Of a stretch of DNA of 59,812 bases, positions 34,828-46,122 are shown piece after piece. Source of the DNA: Westiellopsis prolifica IICB1 (lineage in GTDB: Bacteria > Cyanobacteriota > Cyanobacteriia > Cyanobacteriales > Nostocaceae). The position numbers were made by a program, and so were the translations under genes. The stretch is from positions 2,508,767-2,568,578 of the forward strand of contig NZ_NAPS01000001.1 of the NCBI RefSeq assembly GCF_004323185.1, written 5' to 3'. How positions within the stretch are numbered: position 1 is the stretch's first letter; every line of letters begins with the position of its first letter. Below the pieces are notes generated by a model, which saw only the letters and a program-made list of their open reading frames with translations, was not told where the DNA came from and made no database searches.

Positions 34828-35310
34828 CTTCCCCAAAAACCATATTAAGATAATTTAAAAGCGCAAATATAGTATCTTCCGATTTTGTTGAACCAGCTTA
34901 CGCAGCGGGATCATCCCAAATGTTCAAAAAACCGCCTGCGATTGAAATCGCAGTCTCATAGTTCAAGTCTGCTTAAAGCAGACTACTTGATTTGCTTGAG
35001 TCGTCTTCAGGCGACTTATGCTATTAGCTAAGGGTTTAAACCCTTAGCAGTATATTGAAAAAATCGGGATGCTCGCTCCAAGAACTTTCCCGCTTCAAAC
35101 AAGACCTTTCCCTCTTCAAACAAGAACCTTCATGGGACTATGTCCCCCCACTCCCCCCACTCCCCCACACCCCGCTCCCCAATCCCCGATCCCCCATTCC
35201 CCGACCTGCAACAATAATCACCAAAAATTGGTATCGTTAAGATACCAGGTGCAGCAATAGAAAACATCCAAAATCAGTCATTTTTACTTTATTTGCAGTG
35301 AATTCTATCC
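34828..35310. repeat. Mosaic hairpin repeat plus tandem repeats
   Basis: Four palindromes follow in order: TGCGATTGAAATCGCA (34937-34952), AGTCTGCTTAAAGCAGACT (34966-34984), AGTCGTCTTCAGGCGACT (34999-35016) and CTAAGGGTTTAAACCCTTAG (35029-35048). The same order recurs at 56441-56550 with compensating base changes. Then come two CTTCAAACAAGA units (35094-35125) and CACTCCCCC / CCCCGATCC tandem repeats (35147-35205). No gene is recognised; an open frame at 35055-35240 is repeat only. Confidence 0.8.
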
Positions 35311-37848
35311 ATGCCTGAAGACTTTCGCAAGTTCGCTGAGACAACTGGCGATTTTACGGTTCCTGGTGAGCAAGTTAGTATTGACACTCAGATTCATCCG
35401 GGACAAAAGCGGTTATTCCCCACAAAATTTATCCCCTATCCCAGTTGTGTTCATTTTGTGGGGCGAGAACAGGAACTGGCTACTGTGCATCAAGAGTTAC
35501 GCCAGGGAAATTATGTTGCAATAGTGGGGATGGAAGGGGTGGGTAAAACCGAATTAGTCACCCAATACGCCAGACAATATGAAAATGTCTATGGGGGGAT
35601 AGCTTGGTTTGACGCCAGCCAAACCAATCTCACCGCCGAAATTTTGCAATTGTTTCGGTTACAGTTTGGTTTGGAAATTCCCCAAAAACAAGGAAAAAAA
35701 CTCTTAAGTCTTAATGAACAAGTCGCTTGGTGTTGGTCTAAATATCCTGAATCTTCTTCACCAATCTTAATTATTTTTGACGATATTACTGACCTCACCA
35801 ATCTCCGCGAAATCGTCCCCACCGATGTGCGTTTTCGAGTCCTGGTGACTACTAGGTTACGATATTTAGACCCCAGTTTTATCCAAGAGATTTCCTTAAA
35901 TGTTCTCTCACCACAACAAGAGCCAGGAAAAGCATTAGAACTTTTACAAAAGTTTTTAGGAGAAACAGACAAACGAATTGACAATGAACTAGAAACTGCA
36001 TTTGGAATATGCAAAGCTCTGAGATTTTTGCCTTTGGGGATAAAGTTAGTCGGGAGCTATTTAGCGAAAAACCCGGAACTATCTCTAAATATCATGCTTG
36101 AACGGTTGCAAAACCAGAAATCAGCAGACGCAACTCTCCATCAAGAAGAAAATCTTAGTGCATCACAACGGGGAGTTAAAGCTGCTTTTGCTTTAATTTG
36201 GTCAGAACTCGACCCCTTAGCGCAACAACTGGGAAAATTGTTGAGTTTATTTTCTCCTCAACTGATTGTTTGGGATTTAGTGGTTTGGATAGCGACAGGA
36301 CATACAGAACAAGCAAAGCTAATTTGGTCAAAAGATGAACTCAATGTAGCCAAAAAACAACTTTGCGATCGCAATCTACTACAACAGCTAGAACACACAG
36401 ACAAATATTATCAGATTCATTCTTTATTGCGGTTATTTTTCCAGGAAAAATTAGCCGAGTCTGGCGAGATTAAGTCTGTCCTAGAAAAAATATTTGCCAA
36501 TGGTGCGATCGCTCTTGCCAAAACTATCCCTGATTCCCTTACTCTTAAAGATATCAAATTCTTTCGAGACATCATTCCCCATCTCGAAGACTTGGGAAAG
36601 CGTTTAATTGCAGAGATCAGCGAAACCACGCAGCAACAGACAAATTCTCTGGCTGCAAATTGTGTAGATGAAGTCGCCTGGATATTTGTAGGGGTGGGAA
36701 GATTTTATCAAGGACAAGGATTATATAAATTAGCAGAATTTTGGTATGAGCAATCTCTGCAAGTTTGCCAAGCTTTGTTTGCAGGCGACCATCCCGACTT
36801 GGCTACAAGCTTGAACGGTTTAGCAGAATTCTACCGTTCCCAAAGAATATATACCGAAGCCGAACCCTTCTACACCCAAGCTCTAGCAATGAGAAAGCGC
36901 CTCTATGAAGGCGATCAGCCCGATTTAGCACAAAGCTTAAACGGATTAGCAAGACTTTACAAAAGTCAAAAGCGCTACACCGAAGCCGAACCTCTTTACA
37001 TCGAAGCCCTAGTGATGAGAAACCGCCTCTATGAAGCTGACCATATCGACCTAGCACAAAGCTTGAACAGTTTAGCGAGTCTTTACAAAATTCAAGGGCG
37101 ATACACCGAAGCTGAACCTCTCTATATCGAAGCCTTAGCGATGAGAAAGCGCCTGTATCAAGACGACCACCCGGACATAGCACAAAGCTTGAACAGTTTA
37201 GCGAGTCTTTACAAAAATCAAGGACGTTACACCGAAGCCGAACCTCTCTACATCGAAGCCTTAGCGATCAGAAAGCGTCTATATCAAAATGACAATTCTG
37301 ATTTAGCCCAAAGCTTGAACAATTTAGCTTTACTCTACAACAGTCAAGGGCGGCACACCGAAGCCGAACCCCTTTACATCGCCGCCCTAGCCATGAGAAA
37401 GCGCCTGTACACAAGCGACCATCCCGACGTCGCCCAAAGCTTGAACAATTTAGCTTCACTCTACAATAGCCAAGGGCGATACACCGAAGCCGAACTGCTT
37501 TTTCAAGAAGCCCTCACGATGAGAAAGCACATGTATGAGGGCGATAATCCCGATGTGGCTACAAGCTTGAACAATTTAGCATCACTCTACCGTTCCCAAG
37601 GGCAATATGCCAAAGCCGAACCTCTGTTAAAAGAAGCCTTGGTGATGTGCGAACGCTTACTGGGGGTGAATCATTCCTGGACAGTAAAAATCCAAGAAAA
37701 TCTCAGCAACCTGCAACACCAGCGTACTTCCGTTTCCATCTGGATACGTTGCTTAAGTTGGGTACGAATTTTGTTGGTGATAGTAATTTCACCGATTTTT
37801 ATCCCGTGGTTGTTAGTTAAAAAGTTGACTTTGATTTTTCGTCGGTGA
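35311..37848 (+). CDS. NB-ARC/TPR STAND ATPase with C-terminal membrane helix
   Basis: This 845-aa protein is built like an NLR-type sensor. Residues 45-350 form an NB-ARC NTPase, with VGRE at 50-53, Walker A GMEGVGKT at 73-80, Walker B LIIFDD at 153-158, a sensor-like VLVTTRLR segment and the GLPL-like FLPLGIKLVG. A winged-helix part follows (to about 400). Eight kinesin-light-chain TPRs of 42 residues follow (about 445-785; units such as DLAQSLNSLASLYKNQGRYT), then a hydrophobic helix at about 808-828 (VRILLVIVISPIFIPWLLV). STAND proteins oligomerise on ligand binding. No N-terminal effector domain is seen, so the output may be the membrane helix. The start ATG is at 35311. Confidence 0.88.
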   Translation: MPEDFRKFAETTGDFTVPGEQVSIDTQIHPGQKRLFPTKFIPYPSCVHFVGREQELATVHQELRQGNYVAIVGMEGVGKTELVTQYARQYENVYGGIAWFDASQTNLTAEILQLFRLQFGLEIPQKQGKKLLSLNEQVAWCWSKYPESSSPILIIFDDITDLTNLREIVPTDVRFRVLVTTRLRYLDPSFIQEISLNVLSPQQEPGKALELLQKFLGETDKRIDNELETAFGICKALRFLPLGIKLVGSYLAKNPELSLNIMLERLQNQKSADATLHQEENLSASQRGVKAAFALIWSELDPLAQQLGKLLSLFSPQLIVWDLVVWIATGHTEQAKLIWSKDELNVAKKQLCDRNLLQQLEHTDKYYQIHSLLRLFFQEKLAESGEIKSVLEKIFANGAIALAKTIPDSLTLKDIKFFRDIIPHLEDLGKRLIAEISETTQQQTNSLAANCVDEVAWIFVGVGRFYQGQGLYKLAEFWYEQSLQVCQALFAGDHPDLATSLNGLAEFYRSQRIYTEAEPFYTQALAMRKRLYEGDQPDLAQSLNGLARLYKSQKRYTEAEPLYIEALVMRNRLYEADHIDLAQSLNSLASLYKIQGRYTEAEPLYIEALAMRKRLYQDDHPDIAQSLNSLASLYKNQGRYTEAEPLYIEALAIRKRLYQNDNSDLAQSLNNLALLYNSQGRHTEAEPLYIAALAMRKRLYTSDHPDVAQSLNNLASLYNSQGRYTEAELLFQEALTMRKHMYEGDNPDVATSLNNLASLYRSQGQYAKAEPLLKEALVMCERLLGVNHSWTVKIQENLSNLQHQRTSVSIWIRCLSWVRILLVIVISPIFIPWLLVKKLTLIFRR

Positions 37849-38047
37849 ATCTCTTACTCCCAACTTTCTCATCTTATACCATTTCACAAAAAACCTGATA
37901 CAAATACAGACCCTGTAGAGACGCGATATATCGCGTCTCTACATTATTTATGTGTATCGCGATTAACGTGAAATGGCGTTAGACAAAACCGGGGTGGGGT
38001 AACTGCGATTTCAATCGCAGGCGGATTTGAACATTCGGAATGCTCCC
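37849..38047. other. Convergent gap with two palindromic repeats
   Basis: It contains TGTAGAGACGCGATATATCG plus the matching arm (37913-37942), a long perfect palindrome, and CTGCGATTTCAATCGCAG (38003-38020), a single module of the mosaic hairpin family. It may act as a two-way terminator between the NB-ARC gene and the kinase operon. Confidence 0.7.
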
Positions 38048-40054
38048 TCATCTCACCGCATGTCTCCATTTATTTTCACTCTCTACATTCATTCCTTCTT
38101 GATCCAAAACACTGTGTAAAGTTTGCAACAGTTCTTTGGTGGTGTATGGTTTAGCAATAAATGCTTTGACTGCGGGATTTTTTATCAATTTATCATTAGC
38201 TGCTAAACCACTGATAGCAATAATTTTGACTAAGGGATCAATTTTTTGCAAAGTGCGAGATGCTGTTATACCGTCCATTGATGGCATCATCATATCTATT
38301 AAGACAGCGGTGATTTGATCTTGATACTGGGCATAAAGTGCGATCGCTTCAATGCCATCTTTAGCTGTCATCACTTTGTAGTTGTAGGTTTCTAAGGAGA
38401 TTTTGGTAGTTTCGAGAATTTTGGCTTCGTCATCTACAACTAAAATTAATTCTCCGTTACCTTTGAGCAGGTCTAAGTCTTCTGATAGCGGTGTTGCTGT
38501 TGCTTCAACTGCTGGGAGGAAGATTTTAAATTTAGTTCCTTTGCCTACTGTGCTGAATACGTTCACAAAACCGCCAAGGCCTTTAATAATACCTCTGACG
38601 GTGGAAAGACCCAAGCCTGTACCTTTGCCAATTTCTTTTGTTGTGAAAAATGGCTCAAACATTCTATCTAATATTTCTGCTTGCATCCCAATACCTGTAT
38701 CGGTAACGGTAATGGCTATGTAGGGGCCAACGCAAGCATCAATATTCATGCGGGCATATTGTTGATCAATGAATATATTTTCCGCAGAAATACTCAAAGT
38801 CCCGCCGTTGGGCATAGCATCGCGGGCGTTGACTATTAGATTCATGATCACTTGATGCAGATTGGTGGGGTCTCCAATTACAGCCCAAAGATTTGGTGGG
38901 ATATTTGTAGAAAATTCAATTGATTTGGGAAATGTTTCTTCGACTATCTGCTTAATCTCCGCACACAAGTGACCAATTTGGACAATTGTCCGCTTACCTT
39001 CCACACCACGGGTAAAATTCAAGACTTGCTTGACCAAAGCCGCGCCACGTTTGGCATTTGATTCTATGGTCTTAAACATCTGCTGACTACGGTCATCGAT
39101 GTTTGGTTGTTTGAGTTGCAGCAGTTGGGCTGCTGTTAAAATTGGAGTCAGGATATTATTTAGGTCGTGGGCAATACCGCCAGCCAGTGTACCCACGCTT
39201 TCTAGCCGTTGGGCGCGCAAAAACTGACTTTCGAGGAGTTTTTTCTCTGTTATGTCGGTGTTAACTGTCAAAATTGATTTTGGTTGCCCATTTTGATCAC
39301 GCATCAAAGTCCAACGACTAGCTACAATAATTGCTTTTCCTTCTTTAGTAATCTGATGCAATTCCCCTTGCCATGCACCAGATTCAGCTAAACTCTTACG
39401 GACATTTTGAAGTTGAGAAACAGTTTCTGGTTTATATAAAAGCTGATTTGCATTTTTGCCGATCGCTTCTTGAGCTTTCCATCCATACAAATGTTCAGCG
39501 CCTTGATTCCAAAAACAAATGGTGTTGTTCCAGTCTCGCAAGAGAATTGCATCTGTGGCGATGTCAAGTAAAGCAGCTTGTTCGCGGATTTTTTCTTCTG
39601 CTTGTTTGCGATCAGAAATCTCTGCTTCCAGATGTCGATTTTGTTCTTGGAGTGCTTTTGTCAAGTTCTGCAACTTCAGATGTAGCTCAATCCGTGCTAA
39701 AACTTCTTCGTGCTGAAGCGGTTTGGTGATGTAATCAACTGCACCCAGATTTAAGCCTTTGACTTTATCGACGGTGTCGGAAAGCGCAGTCATAAAAATG
39801 ATGGGAATATCTTTTGTGAGTTTATTCGCTTTCAAATGACGGCATGTTTCAAAACCATCGATTCCGGGCATGAGTATATCTAATAATATTAGGTCGGGTG
39901 GAGCATATTCTGCTGTTGCGATCGCACTTTCCCCATCTTCTGCAACTAAAACTGTAAATCCAGAATCTCCTAAAAAATCAAATAGCATTTCGAGGTTAGT
40001 GGGAGTGTCATCCACAATTAAGATCACACCCTTTTGATTTAAATTAGTTTTCAT
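38048..40054 (-). CDS. Hybrid sensor kinase: receiver-PAS-histidine kinase-receiver
   Basis: This is a 668-aa cytosolic two-component protein with no membrane helix. Order: receiver 1 (8-125, phospho-acceptor Asp59 in LLDILMPG), a short coiled coil (130-155), PAS/PAC (158-270), HisKA with H-box GTLAGGIAHDLNNI (His296), HATPase (N box NLIVNARDAM, G boxes DTGIGM and GKGTGLGLS), and receiver 2 (about 530-650, Asp in AVLIDMMMPSMDG). The HDLNN form of the H-box is common in PAS-linked kinases. It starts 14 bp after the 2017-aa kinase, so the two probably form a phosphorelay operon in which receiver 1 accepts phosphate from the larger kinase. The start ATG is at 40054. The signal is unknown. Confidence 0.92.
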   Translation of the reverse strand: MKTNLNQKGVILIVDDTPTNLEMLFDFLGDSGFTVLVAEDGESAIATAEYAPPDLILLDILMPGIDGFETCRHLKANKLTKDIPIIFMTALSDTVDKVKGLNLGAVDYITKPLQHEEVLARIELHLKLQNLTKALQEQNRHLEAEISDRKQAEEKIREQAALLDIATDAILLRDWNNTICFWNQGAEHLYGWKAQEAIGKNANQLLYKPETVSQLQNVRKSLAESGAWQGELHQITKEGKAIIVASRWTLMRDQNGQPKSILTVNTDITEKKLLESQFLRAQRLESVGTLAGGIAHDLNNILTPILTAAQLLQLKQPNIDDRSQQMFKTIESNAKRGAALVKQVLNFTRGVEGKRTIVQIGHLCAEIKQIVEETFPKSIEFSTNIPPNLWAVIGDPTNLHQVIMNLIVNARDAMPNGGTLSISAENIFIDQQYARMNIDACVGPYIAITVTDTGIGMQAEILDRMFEPFFTTKEIGKGTGLGLSTVRGIIKGLGGFVNVFSTVGKGTKFKIFLPAVEATATPLSEDLDLLKGNGELILVVDDEAKILETTKISLETYNYKVMTAKDGIEAIALYAQYQDQITAVLIDMMMPSMDGITASRTLQKIDPLVKIIAISGLAANDKLIKNPAVKAFIAKPYTTKELLQTLHSVLDQEGMNVESENKWRHAVR

Positions 40055-40068
40055 AAATCCTCTTTTTA

Positions 40069-43000
40069 TTAAAATCTTTTGAGAAATTCTAGAATTTTTT
40101 TCCCTTTAAAATTTTTGGCAAGTTGACGCAAATGGCTAGTAAAAGGAATTAATTTTTCATCCAATTTTTCTAATTCAGAGACTTTTTGAGTAATGGCTCT
40201 AATATCTCCCCTCATTGCTAAATCTAGCAAAATAGCAACTTCTTCTGCTGGTGGAGCAATTAAATTTAAATTTTGGTTTTGAGGTTTTGGATTAATATAT
40301 TCTTGGGATTCCCAGTTGCTTACCTCTTCATAAACCCATTCCAACCCCAAGTAAACCCGTAATTTTTCTAAAAGTTCTGCTACTTGGATTGGTTTAGCAA
40401 GAAAATCATCACAACCAACTCCTCGACTCTGTTGTTGATCAAACTCAAAAACGCTAGCCGAGACAGCAATTATTACTACTCCCTTCAGTTCTGGTAAACT
40501 TCTCAAGCGACGAGTAGCTTCAAACCCGTCCATAACGCTCATCACCAAGTCCATAAAAATCACATCTGGCTGAAATTCTTGTGCTTTGTGCAAAGCATCT
40601 AAGCCATTTGTTGCTTCTTGAAGTTCAAACCCCAAAGGTTGTAATAAATTCACCAAAAGAGAACGATTTGACCATTTATCATCAACAACTAAAATTTTGC
40701 GTTTAGAACCAACAAAGCTAATAATATTGCGTTCATCGACGTTCTGAACATGAGTTAGTTGACTAGCCTCTGGTAAATCTAAATCTAACCAAAAAATACT
40801 CCCTTTACCTATAGTACTCTTGACCTTCAGTTCACCGCCCATCATCTTTACTAGTTGACGGCTAATTGCCAATCCTAATCCTGTTCCTTCTATCTTACGA
40901 CTGTCCTCACCCACTTGCTTGAATGGCAGAAATATATCTTCTAATTTCTCCGGTGCAATGCCAACTCCTGTATCTTGGATTTGAAATCGAATTTTGTGAT
41001 TAGTGGAGACGCGATTAACCGCGTCTCTACAATTGTCATTTGTTATTGGTTTCAAATCCTCTGACTCTTGACTAATGACATCTACTGTGAAAGTTATACT
41101 ACCTTTTTGTGTAAACTTGATGGCATTGCTAAGTAAATTAATCAAAATTTGACGTAACCGTTTTTCATCAGCTAGAACGATGATTGGTAATGGGGTTAAT
41201 GCTTTGTAAATTAAATTAATTCCTTTTTCCTGAGCATGAATACCACACATTTGGACTATACTCTCCAAAAATTCCGCCAAATGCAGTTCTTTGGGGTAAA
41301 GTTCCATTTTCCGAGCTTCAATTTTGGAGACGTCTAAAATATCGTTAATTAATGTGAGTAAGTGTTCACCACATTGATAAATAATCTTTACACCTGTTTT
41401 TTGTTGTTCTGTTAAATTTTTACTTTTCTGGAAAATTTGGGCGTAACCTAAAATACCGTTTAGTGGGGTACGAAGTTCATGACTCATATTAGCGAGAAAT
41501 TCGCTTTTGGCGCGATTTGCTGAGTCTGCGGTTTCTTCTGCTCGTTGGCGATCGCTAATTTCTTGTTGTAGTTGTAAGTTTTTGGCTTGTAACTGTAGTG
41601 TTCGCTTTTCTACTTTTGCTTCCAGAGTCCGATTATATTCTTCTAAATCATTATAAAGACGTGCATTTTCAATTGAGATTGCTGCTTGAGAAGATAAAAG
41701 TTGTAAAATTTTTAATCTTTCTGGTGTAAATGCTCCAGCAATCAACTTATTTTCTAAGTACAAAATACCAATTAGTTTACCTTGATTAACAATTGGCATA
41801 CACAATACAGATTTGGGTTTGTGATTGATAAAATAACTATCGTTTGTAAAAATTCCCTCAATAGCCGCATCATTTAATACGACATATTTTTGAGTTCGAT
41901 AAACATAATTAATCACAGATATTGGTAAAATATGCTCAGAATCTACAGGTATAGATTGCTGGACAATTATTTCATCTTCACTAAATTTTCCCGAAGCCTC
42001 TATCAATAAATTTTCGGCTTTTTCTAAAATTAAAAATCCAGTTTCTGCACCAGCATTTTCCATCAAAATGTGCATTAATTTAGACAGCAATTTGTCTAAC
42101 ACAATTTCGCCAGAAAGAGCTTGTGAGGCTTTCGTGACTGCGGCTAAATCAAAATCTCCAGCGATATCCTGAGTTGTCGTCTCTAAACCTTGAGTTTTTC
42201 GCTCCGATATCCGTGAAAGAATTTGAGGATATTTTGCTTCTAAATCTCTAACTTTTGCTGTTGCTCCCCAATGAATATATCCATAATAAGCATCAGTTAG
42301 ATAAGTTTGAGCTACCTTTTCTCTACCACTTTCAAAATAAAACTTGGCTGCAAGTTCATTTGCTAAGGCTTCTTCTTGGATGTATCCTTGCTCCTTAGCA
42401 CCAACAATGGATCGATCATAAAAGTCCATTGCTTGCCAATACTGCTTTAATATCCGCGCTTTCTCCGCTTCTACTAAATTATATTTATGCTGAAAATTCA
42501 TCGGAGCATGATCTGCCCATTTTCGCATTTGTTCCTGATTACTAATAACTCTATTTAAAAGATATTTTTGTTGTGACTCTGAAGCTGATGAATATATCGC
42601 TATTTGTGCTAAAGAATCGTAGAAATGAAAAACTGGCACAGCCAGAAATGCTTTGACTCCATCTAAATACTGCTCGGCTTGCACTGCATTTTCCGATCCT
42701 CGCTCATACTCTCCAAATAAATAACAAAGTATAAGTTTATTTAAATAAAAGTAGTGAAGTCCAGTTCTATCATTAGCTTTCTCAAGAAGCGGTAATGCTT
42801 TCTCCTCGTTGTATATTTCACCTAGTAAACAGCAGCAATTTTCACAAGGTTCCAGCAAATTAATAACTGACTGTTGAAAGATTTGATTCCAGCTCAAAGC
42901 GTTTTCTTGCTTGAGTTGAGCAAGGTTAGTACTGGTTGTTGCTATTTCTTGTTCAAGTCTGGGTAGTTCCTGACCAATATAATATGAATATTGACATTTT

Positions 43001-46000
43001 TGCATAGCAGCATAACCACCATATTCAAAATGTCCGTTTTCTAACCCACTCGCATAACCATCCTGTAAAAGTGGCAAAGTTTCTCTAGCATGAACCTTGC
43101 CATGAATCGTACATGCTCCCGCAACAAAAAATACACTTGTTTTAAGTTCTAAAGCATTGAAGCGTTCTACTAAATCTAAAGCCAATTGACCAAATTTATA
43201 AGCCGATTCAATATCCTGAACTATACCGTTTAAAATCACACCATAACAAACATAACCATAAGCCGAGAAGGGCGAATTTCCGTTTTGAATAGATAAATTT
43301 ACCTGTTCACATATAACTAACGGAAACAATGTAGGTGCAGATTGATAAGTAGAAGAACCCATACTTGTTAGCATCCGTATGGCTGCGAGATTATCTATAT
43401 CTGTCATTAATGGGAGATTAATCAAGTCTTCTATATTTTTACCAGCCAAATTTGTTGCTGTTTGGCTGAGGGTTTGCTGAATCTCTAGAGAACTAGGCGA
43501 TTCTGGCAAATTTACCCCTAATAGTTCTAACGCTTGTAATCCAATCTTAATCGCTTCTAGCTGTTTGACTTGCGCCATACAAGCTTGAATTTGGACCTCA
43601 TAGACTTTCATTTTATCGATAGGAGTTTTTGCATGTTGTAGAACAACATTTGTCCATTTCTCCATCTGATCAAAGTCGCCATTAAGATACGCTGTTTCAA
43701 CTGCTGAATCATACAGCGCTAGTGTTAACTCATATTGATTTTGCCAGCTAGAATTTGCTAATAATTCCAAACCTTTTTTAAGATAACGAATAGCAGATTC
43801 ATACGCCATCGCTGCTTTCGCTTTTTTACCTGCGATCAGATTAAGTTCAGCCAATTCATTTTTTTTCGACTCTGATGTCAGTAACTCAATTCCATAATTG
43901 AGTTGATTAACCAACGCAAAAATATTTTCTGTTCGTTCTTCAAGCGTAGTGTTTTGCAGCAGCAGTTGACCGATTCGCAGATGAGTTTCTTTCTTTTGGA
44001 AATCGGGAATTAGAGAATAAGAAGCTTGCTGTACTCTGTCGTGTAGAAATTTATAGTAAACTGTCAATTCTTCATTTTGCAGATGATTGATAACTAGAGG
44101 TATTTTGTAAGATTCATCTAAGGGTAAAACTAGACCTGTTTGCAAAGCTTCCCATAAATATTTTGCTGTTTCTGAAAACGATTTCTGATTAACAATACTC
44201 AGAACATCTAAAGTAAATTTATCTCCAATACAAGCAGCTAATTTTAAGATATTTTGTGTGATTGGTGATAGCTTTTGAATCTGAGTGATCATCAACTCAA
44301 CAACATTATCAGTGATATCAATATCTTGGATAACTTCAATATCCCACTGCCAAGTCTTTTCAGTAAAATTAAATGACAACAGGTTTTCTTGGTAAAGAGA
44401 TTTCAGCAGTTGAGTCAAGAAAAAAGGATTTCCCTGAGTTTTATTAAAGACTAACTCAGCTAGCGGCTGTGATTTTTTTTGTTCAGTGCGGAGGGTATCA
44501 CTAATTAATTGGTTAACATGAGCAAATTCCAAAGGTAGAAGGACAATATTATTGATAACTGCACCAGCTTTTCTGATTTCGTCTAATGTCAATATTAGTG
44601 GGTGCATCGGATTAACTTCGTTATCTCGATAAGCTCCAATTATTAATAAATATTTGCTTTCTGGATCACTTATCAACAGTTTAATTAACTTCAGAGAAGC
44701 TGAATCTGTCCACTGTAAGTCATCCAAAAACAGTACTAATGGATGTTCCGGTTGACAAAATACATGAATAAATTGTTTAAACACCCGATTAAATCGATTT
44801 TGTGATTCAGTTAGACCTAATTGCGGAACTACTGGCTGATGATTAATAATCTGTTCGACTTCAGGAATAACATCAATAATAATTTGACCATTTGTACCAA
44901 TAGCTTTTAAAATATTTGTCTTCCAATTAGAAATTTTTTCCGCACTTTCTGTTAATAACTGCCGCATCAAATCTTGAAAGGCTTCAATCAAGGAAGCATA
45001 AGGAATATTGCGTTTAAATTGGTCAAATTTACCAGAAATGAAATAACCCCGTTGTCGTACTATGGGTTTATGGACTTCATTAACTAAGGAAGATTTGCCA
45101 ATTCCTGAATAGCCACTTACTAATATTATTTCGCTTGCCCCTAAACTGACTCGTTCAAAGGCATTCATCAACTTATTGACTTCGATTTCACGACCATAAA
45201 GTTTTTGCGGAATCAAAAATTGGCTGTATAAATCAAGCTGACCGATTGTGAAATTTTCAATTTTGCCAGTTGTTTGTAATTGTCGCAGACATTCTTCTAA
45301 ATCAGCTTTTATTCCCAAAGCATTTTGATATCTTTCCTCAGCAGTTTTAGCTAACAATTTCATGACTATTTCCGAAACTGCCTGGGGAATATTTGGATTG
45401 AGTTCGTGAGGCGAAATTGGAATTTTGGCAATATGACAATGAACGAGTTCTAAAGGATCAGTAACTTGAAAAGGCAACTGTCCCGTTAACATTTTATAAA
45501 AGGTAACTCCTAAAGAATAGAAGTCACTTCGATAATCAATTGAACGGTTCATCCTACCAGTTTGTTCTGGTGACATATAAGCAAGAGTATTTACTCCTTC
45601 AGCAAGTGCCTCGCGAACAAGGAAACTGGGATTACTAACTGTGAAATTTTCTCGCGATAGACATGATGAAATACTAAAGTCTATGAGTTTGATTTGACCT
45701 GTTTTCGAGTTGATTAGAATATTATGAGTTTTGATATTTTTATGAATAATATTATTTTGATGTAACTGAGATAGGATAGAAGATAACTGAATACCAATTT
45801 GTAAAAAATCACTTAAATTCAGATTTTGTTTGTGAATAATTTTTTTTAGAGACTCACCCTCAAAGTCTGAAAAAATCAATACCAGACCATTGTGATAGCT
45901 TTCTAAAGCTAAGGGTTTCACAATTCCTTCTATCTCCAAAGATTGGAGTATTTTATATTCGTGTCTTAATCGAGCAAGCTCTTCTATAGTTGGGTAATCA

Positions 46001-46122
46001 CTTTTGAGTGTTTTAATTATCACCAAAGTTTGATCGGATTCTCTCAAAGCACGATAAACCAAAGTAAAATTGTCTTCATAGACAACTTCAATGAAGTTGT
46101 AATCAGTAATGGAAAGGCTCAT
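40069..46122 (-). CDS. Ser/Thr kinase-like, ATPase, GAF, histidine kinase, receiver hybrid protein
   Basis: This is a 2017-aa multidomain signalling protein of the HstK type found in filamentous cyanobacteria. Order: Ser/Thr-kinase fold (10-285; Lys37, DFS at 148-150, APE-like MSPEQ), PknK-type predicted ATPase (310-600; Walker A GYSGIGKS at 337-344, [10 protein letters not shown]), long helical/TPR region (about 650-1280), GAF (1340-1490), HisKA with His1548 in [12 protein letters not shown], HATPase (about 1600-1760) and receiver (about 1790-1910). In the kinase fold the catalytic HRD Asp is Asn129 (HKNIK), so it may be a pseudokinase. Residues 1692-1707 come from a repeat insertion in the HATPase domain. 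The start ATG is at 46122. It is cotranscribed with the 668-aa hybrid kinase. Confidence 0.92.
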   Translation of the reverse strand: MSLSITDYNFIEVVYEDNFTLVYRALRESDQTLVIIKTLKSDYPTIEELARLRHEYKILQSLEIEGIVKPLALESYHNGLVLIFSDFEGESLKKIIHKQNLNLSDFLQIGIQLSSILSQLHQNNIIHKNIKTHNILINSKTGQIKLIDFSISSCLSRENFTVSNPSFLVREALAEGVNTLAYMSPEQTGRMNRSIDYRSDFYSLGVTFYKMLTGQLPFQVTDPLELVHCHIAKIPISPHELNPNIPQAVSEIVMKLLAKTAEERYQNALGIKADLEECLRQLQTTGKIENFTIGQLDLYSQFLIPQKLYGREIEVNKLMNAFERVSLGASEIILVSGYSGIGKSSLVNEVHKPIVRQRGYFISGKFDQFKRNIPYASLIEAFQDLMRQLLTESAEKISNWKTNILKAIGTNGQIIIDVIPEVEQIINHQPVVPQLGLTESQNRFNRVFKQFIHVFCQPEHPLVLFLDDLQWTDSASLKLIKLLISDPESKYLLIIGAYRDNEVNPMHPLILTLDEIRKAGAVINNIVLLPLEFAHVNQLISDTLRTEQKKSQPLAELVFNKTQGNPFFLTQLLKSLYQENLLSFNFTEKTWQWDIEVIQDIDITDNVVELMITQIQKLSPITQNILKLAACIGDKFTLDVLSIVNQKSFSETAKYLWEALQTGLVLPLDESYKIPLVINHLQNEELTVYYKFLHDRVQQASYSLIPDFQKKETHLRIGQLLLQNTTLEERTENIFALVNQLNYGIELLTSESKKNELAELNLIAGKKAKAAMAYESAIRYLKKGLELLANSSWQNQYELTLALYDSAVETAYLNGDFDQMEKWTNVVLQHAKTPIDKMKVYEVQIQACMAQVKQLEAIKIGLQALELLGVNLPESPSSLEIQQTLSQTATNLAGKNIEDLINLPLMTDIDNLAAIRMLTSMGSSTYQSAPTLFPLVICEQVNLSIQNGNSPFSAYGYVCYGVILNGIVQDIESAYKFGQLALDLVERFNALELKTSVFFVAGACTIHGKVHARETLPLLQDGYASGLENGHFEYGGYAAMQKCQYSYYIGQELPRLEQEIATTSTNLAQLKQENALSWNQIFQQSVINLLEPCENCCCLLGEIYNEEKALPLLEKANDRTGLHYFYLNKLILCYLFGEYERGSENAVQAEQYLDGVKAFLAVPVFHFYDSLAQIAIYSSASESQQKYLLNRVISNQEQMRKWADHAPMNFQHKYNLVEAEKARILKQYWQAMDFYDRSIVGAKEQGYIQEEALANELAAKFYFESGREKVAQTYLTDAYYGYIHWGATAKVRDLEAKYPQILSRISERKTQGLETTTQDIAGDFDLAAVTKASQALSGEIVLDKLLSKLMHILMENAGAETGFLILEKAENLLIEASGKFSEDEIIVQQSIPVDSEHILPISVINYVYRTQKYVVLNDAAIEGIFTNDSYFINHKPKSVLCMPIVNQGKLIGILYLENKLIAGAFTPERLKILQLLSSQAAISIENARLYNDLEEYNRTLEAKVEKRTLQLQAKNLQLQQEISDRQRAEETADSANRAKSEFLANMSHELRTPLNGILGYAQIFQKSKNLTEQQKTGVKIIYQCGEHLLTLINDILDVSKIEARKMELYPKELHLAEFLESIVQMCGIHAQEKGINLIYKALTPLPIIVLADEKRLRQILINLLSNAIKFTQKGSITFTVDVISQESEDLKPITNDNCRDAVNRVSTNHKIRFQIQDTGVGIAPEKLEDIFLPFKQVGEDSRKIEGTGLGLAISRQLVKMMGGELKVKSTIGKGSIFWLDLDLPEASQLTHVQNVDERNIISFVGSKRKILVVDDKWSNRSLLVNLLQPLGFELQEATNGLDALHKAQEFQPDVIFMDLVMSVMDGFEATRRLRSLPELKGVVIIAVSASVFEFDQQQSRGVGCDDFLAKPIQVAELLEKLRVYLGLEWVYEEVSNWESQEYINPKPQNQNLNLIAPPAEEVAILLDLAMRGDIRAITQKVSELEKLDEKLIPFTSHLRQLAKNFKGKKILEFLKRF
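41003..41050. repeat. GACGCGATTAACCGCGTC palindrome inside the kinase gene
   Basis: The 28-bp palindrome (41003-41030) and an adjoining AATTGTCATTTGTTATTGG tandem-type repeat (41031-41050) are embedded in frame. They encode residues about 1692-1707 ([16 protein letters not shown]). The same palindrome is intergenic at 26121, 30050, 33630 and 37913. Confidence 0.88.

Noticed and set aside
34942-34990. tRNA-like fold in GTTCAAGTCTGCTTAAAGC
   Set aside because: GTTCAAGTC resembles a T arm, but there is no anticodon arm or acceptor stem; it is part of the hairpin mosaic.
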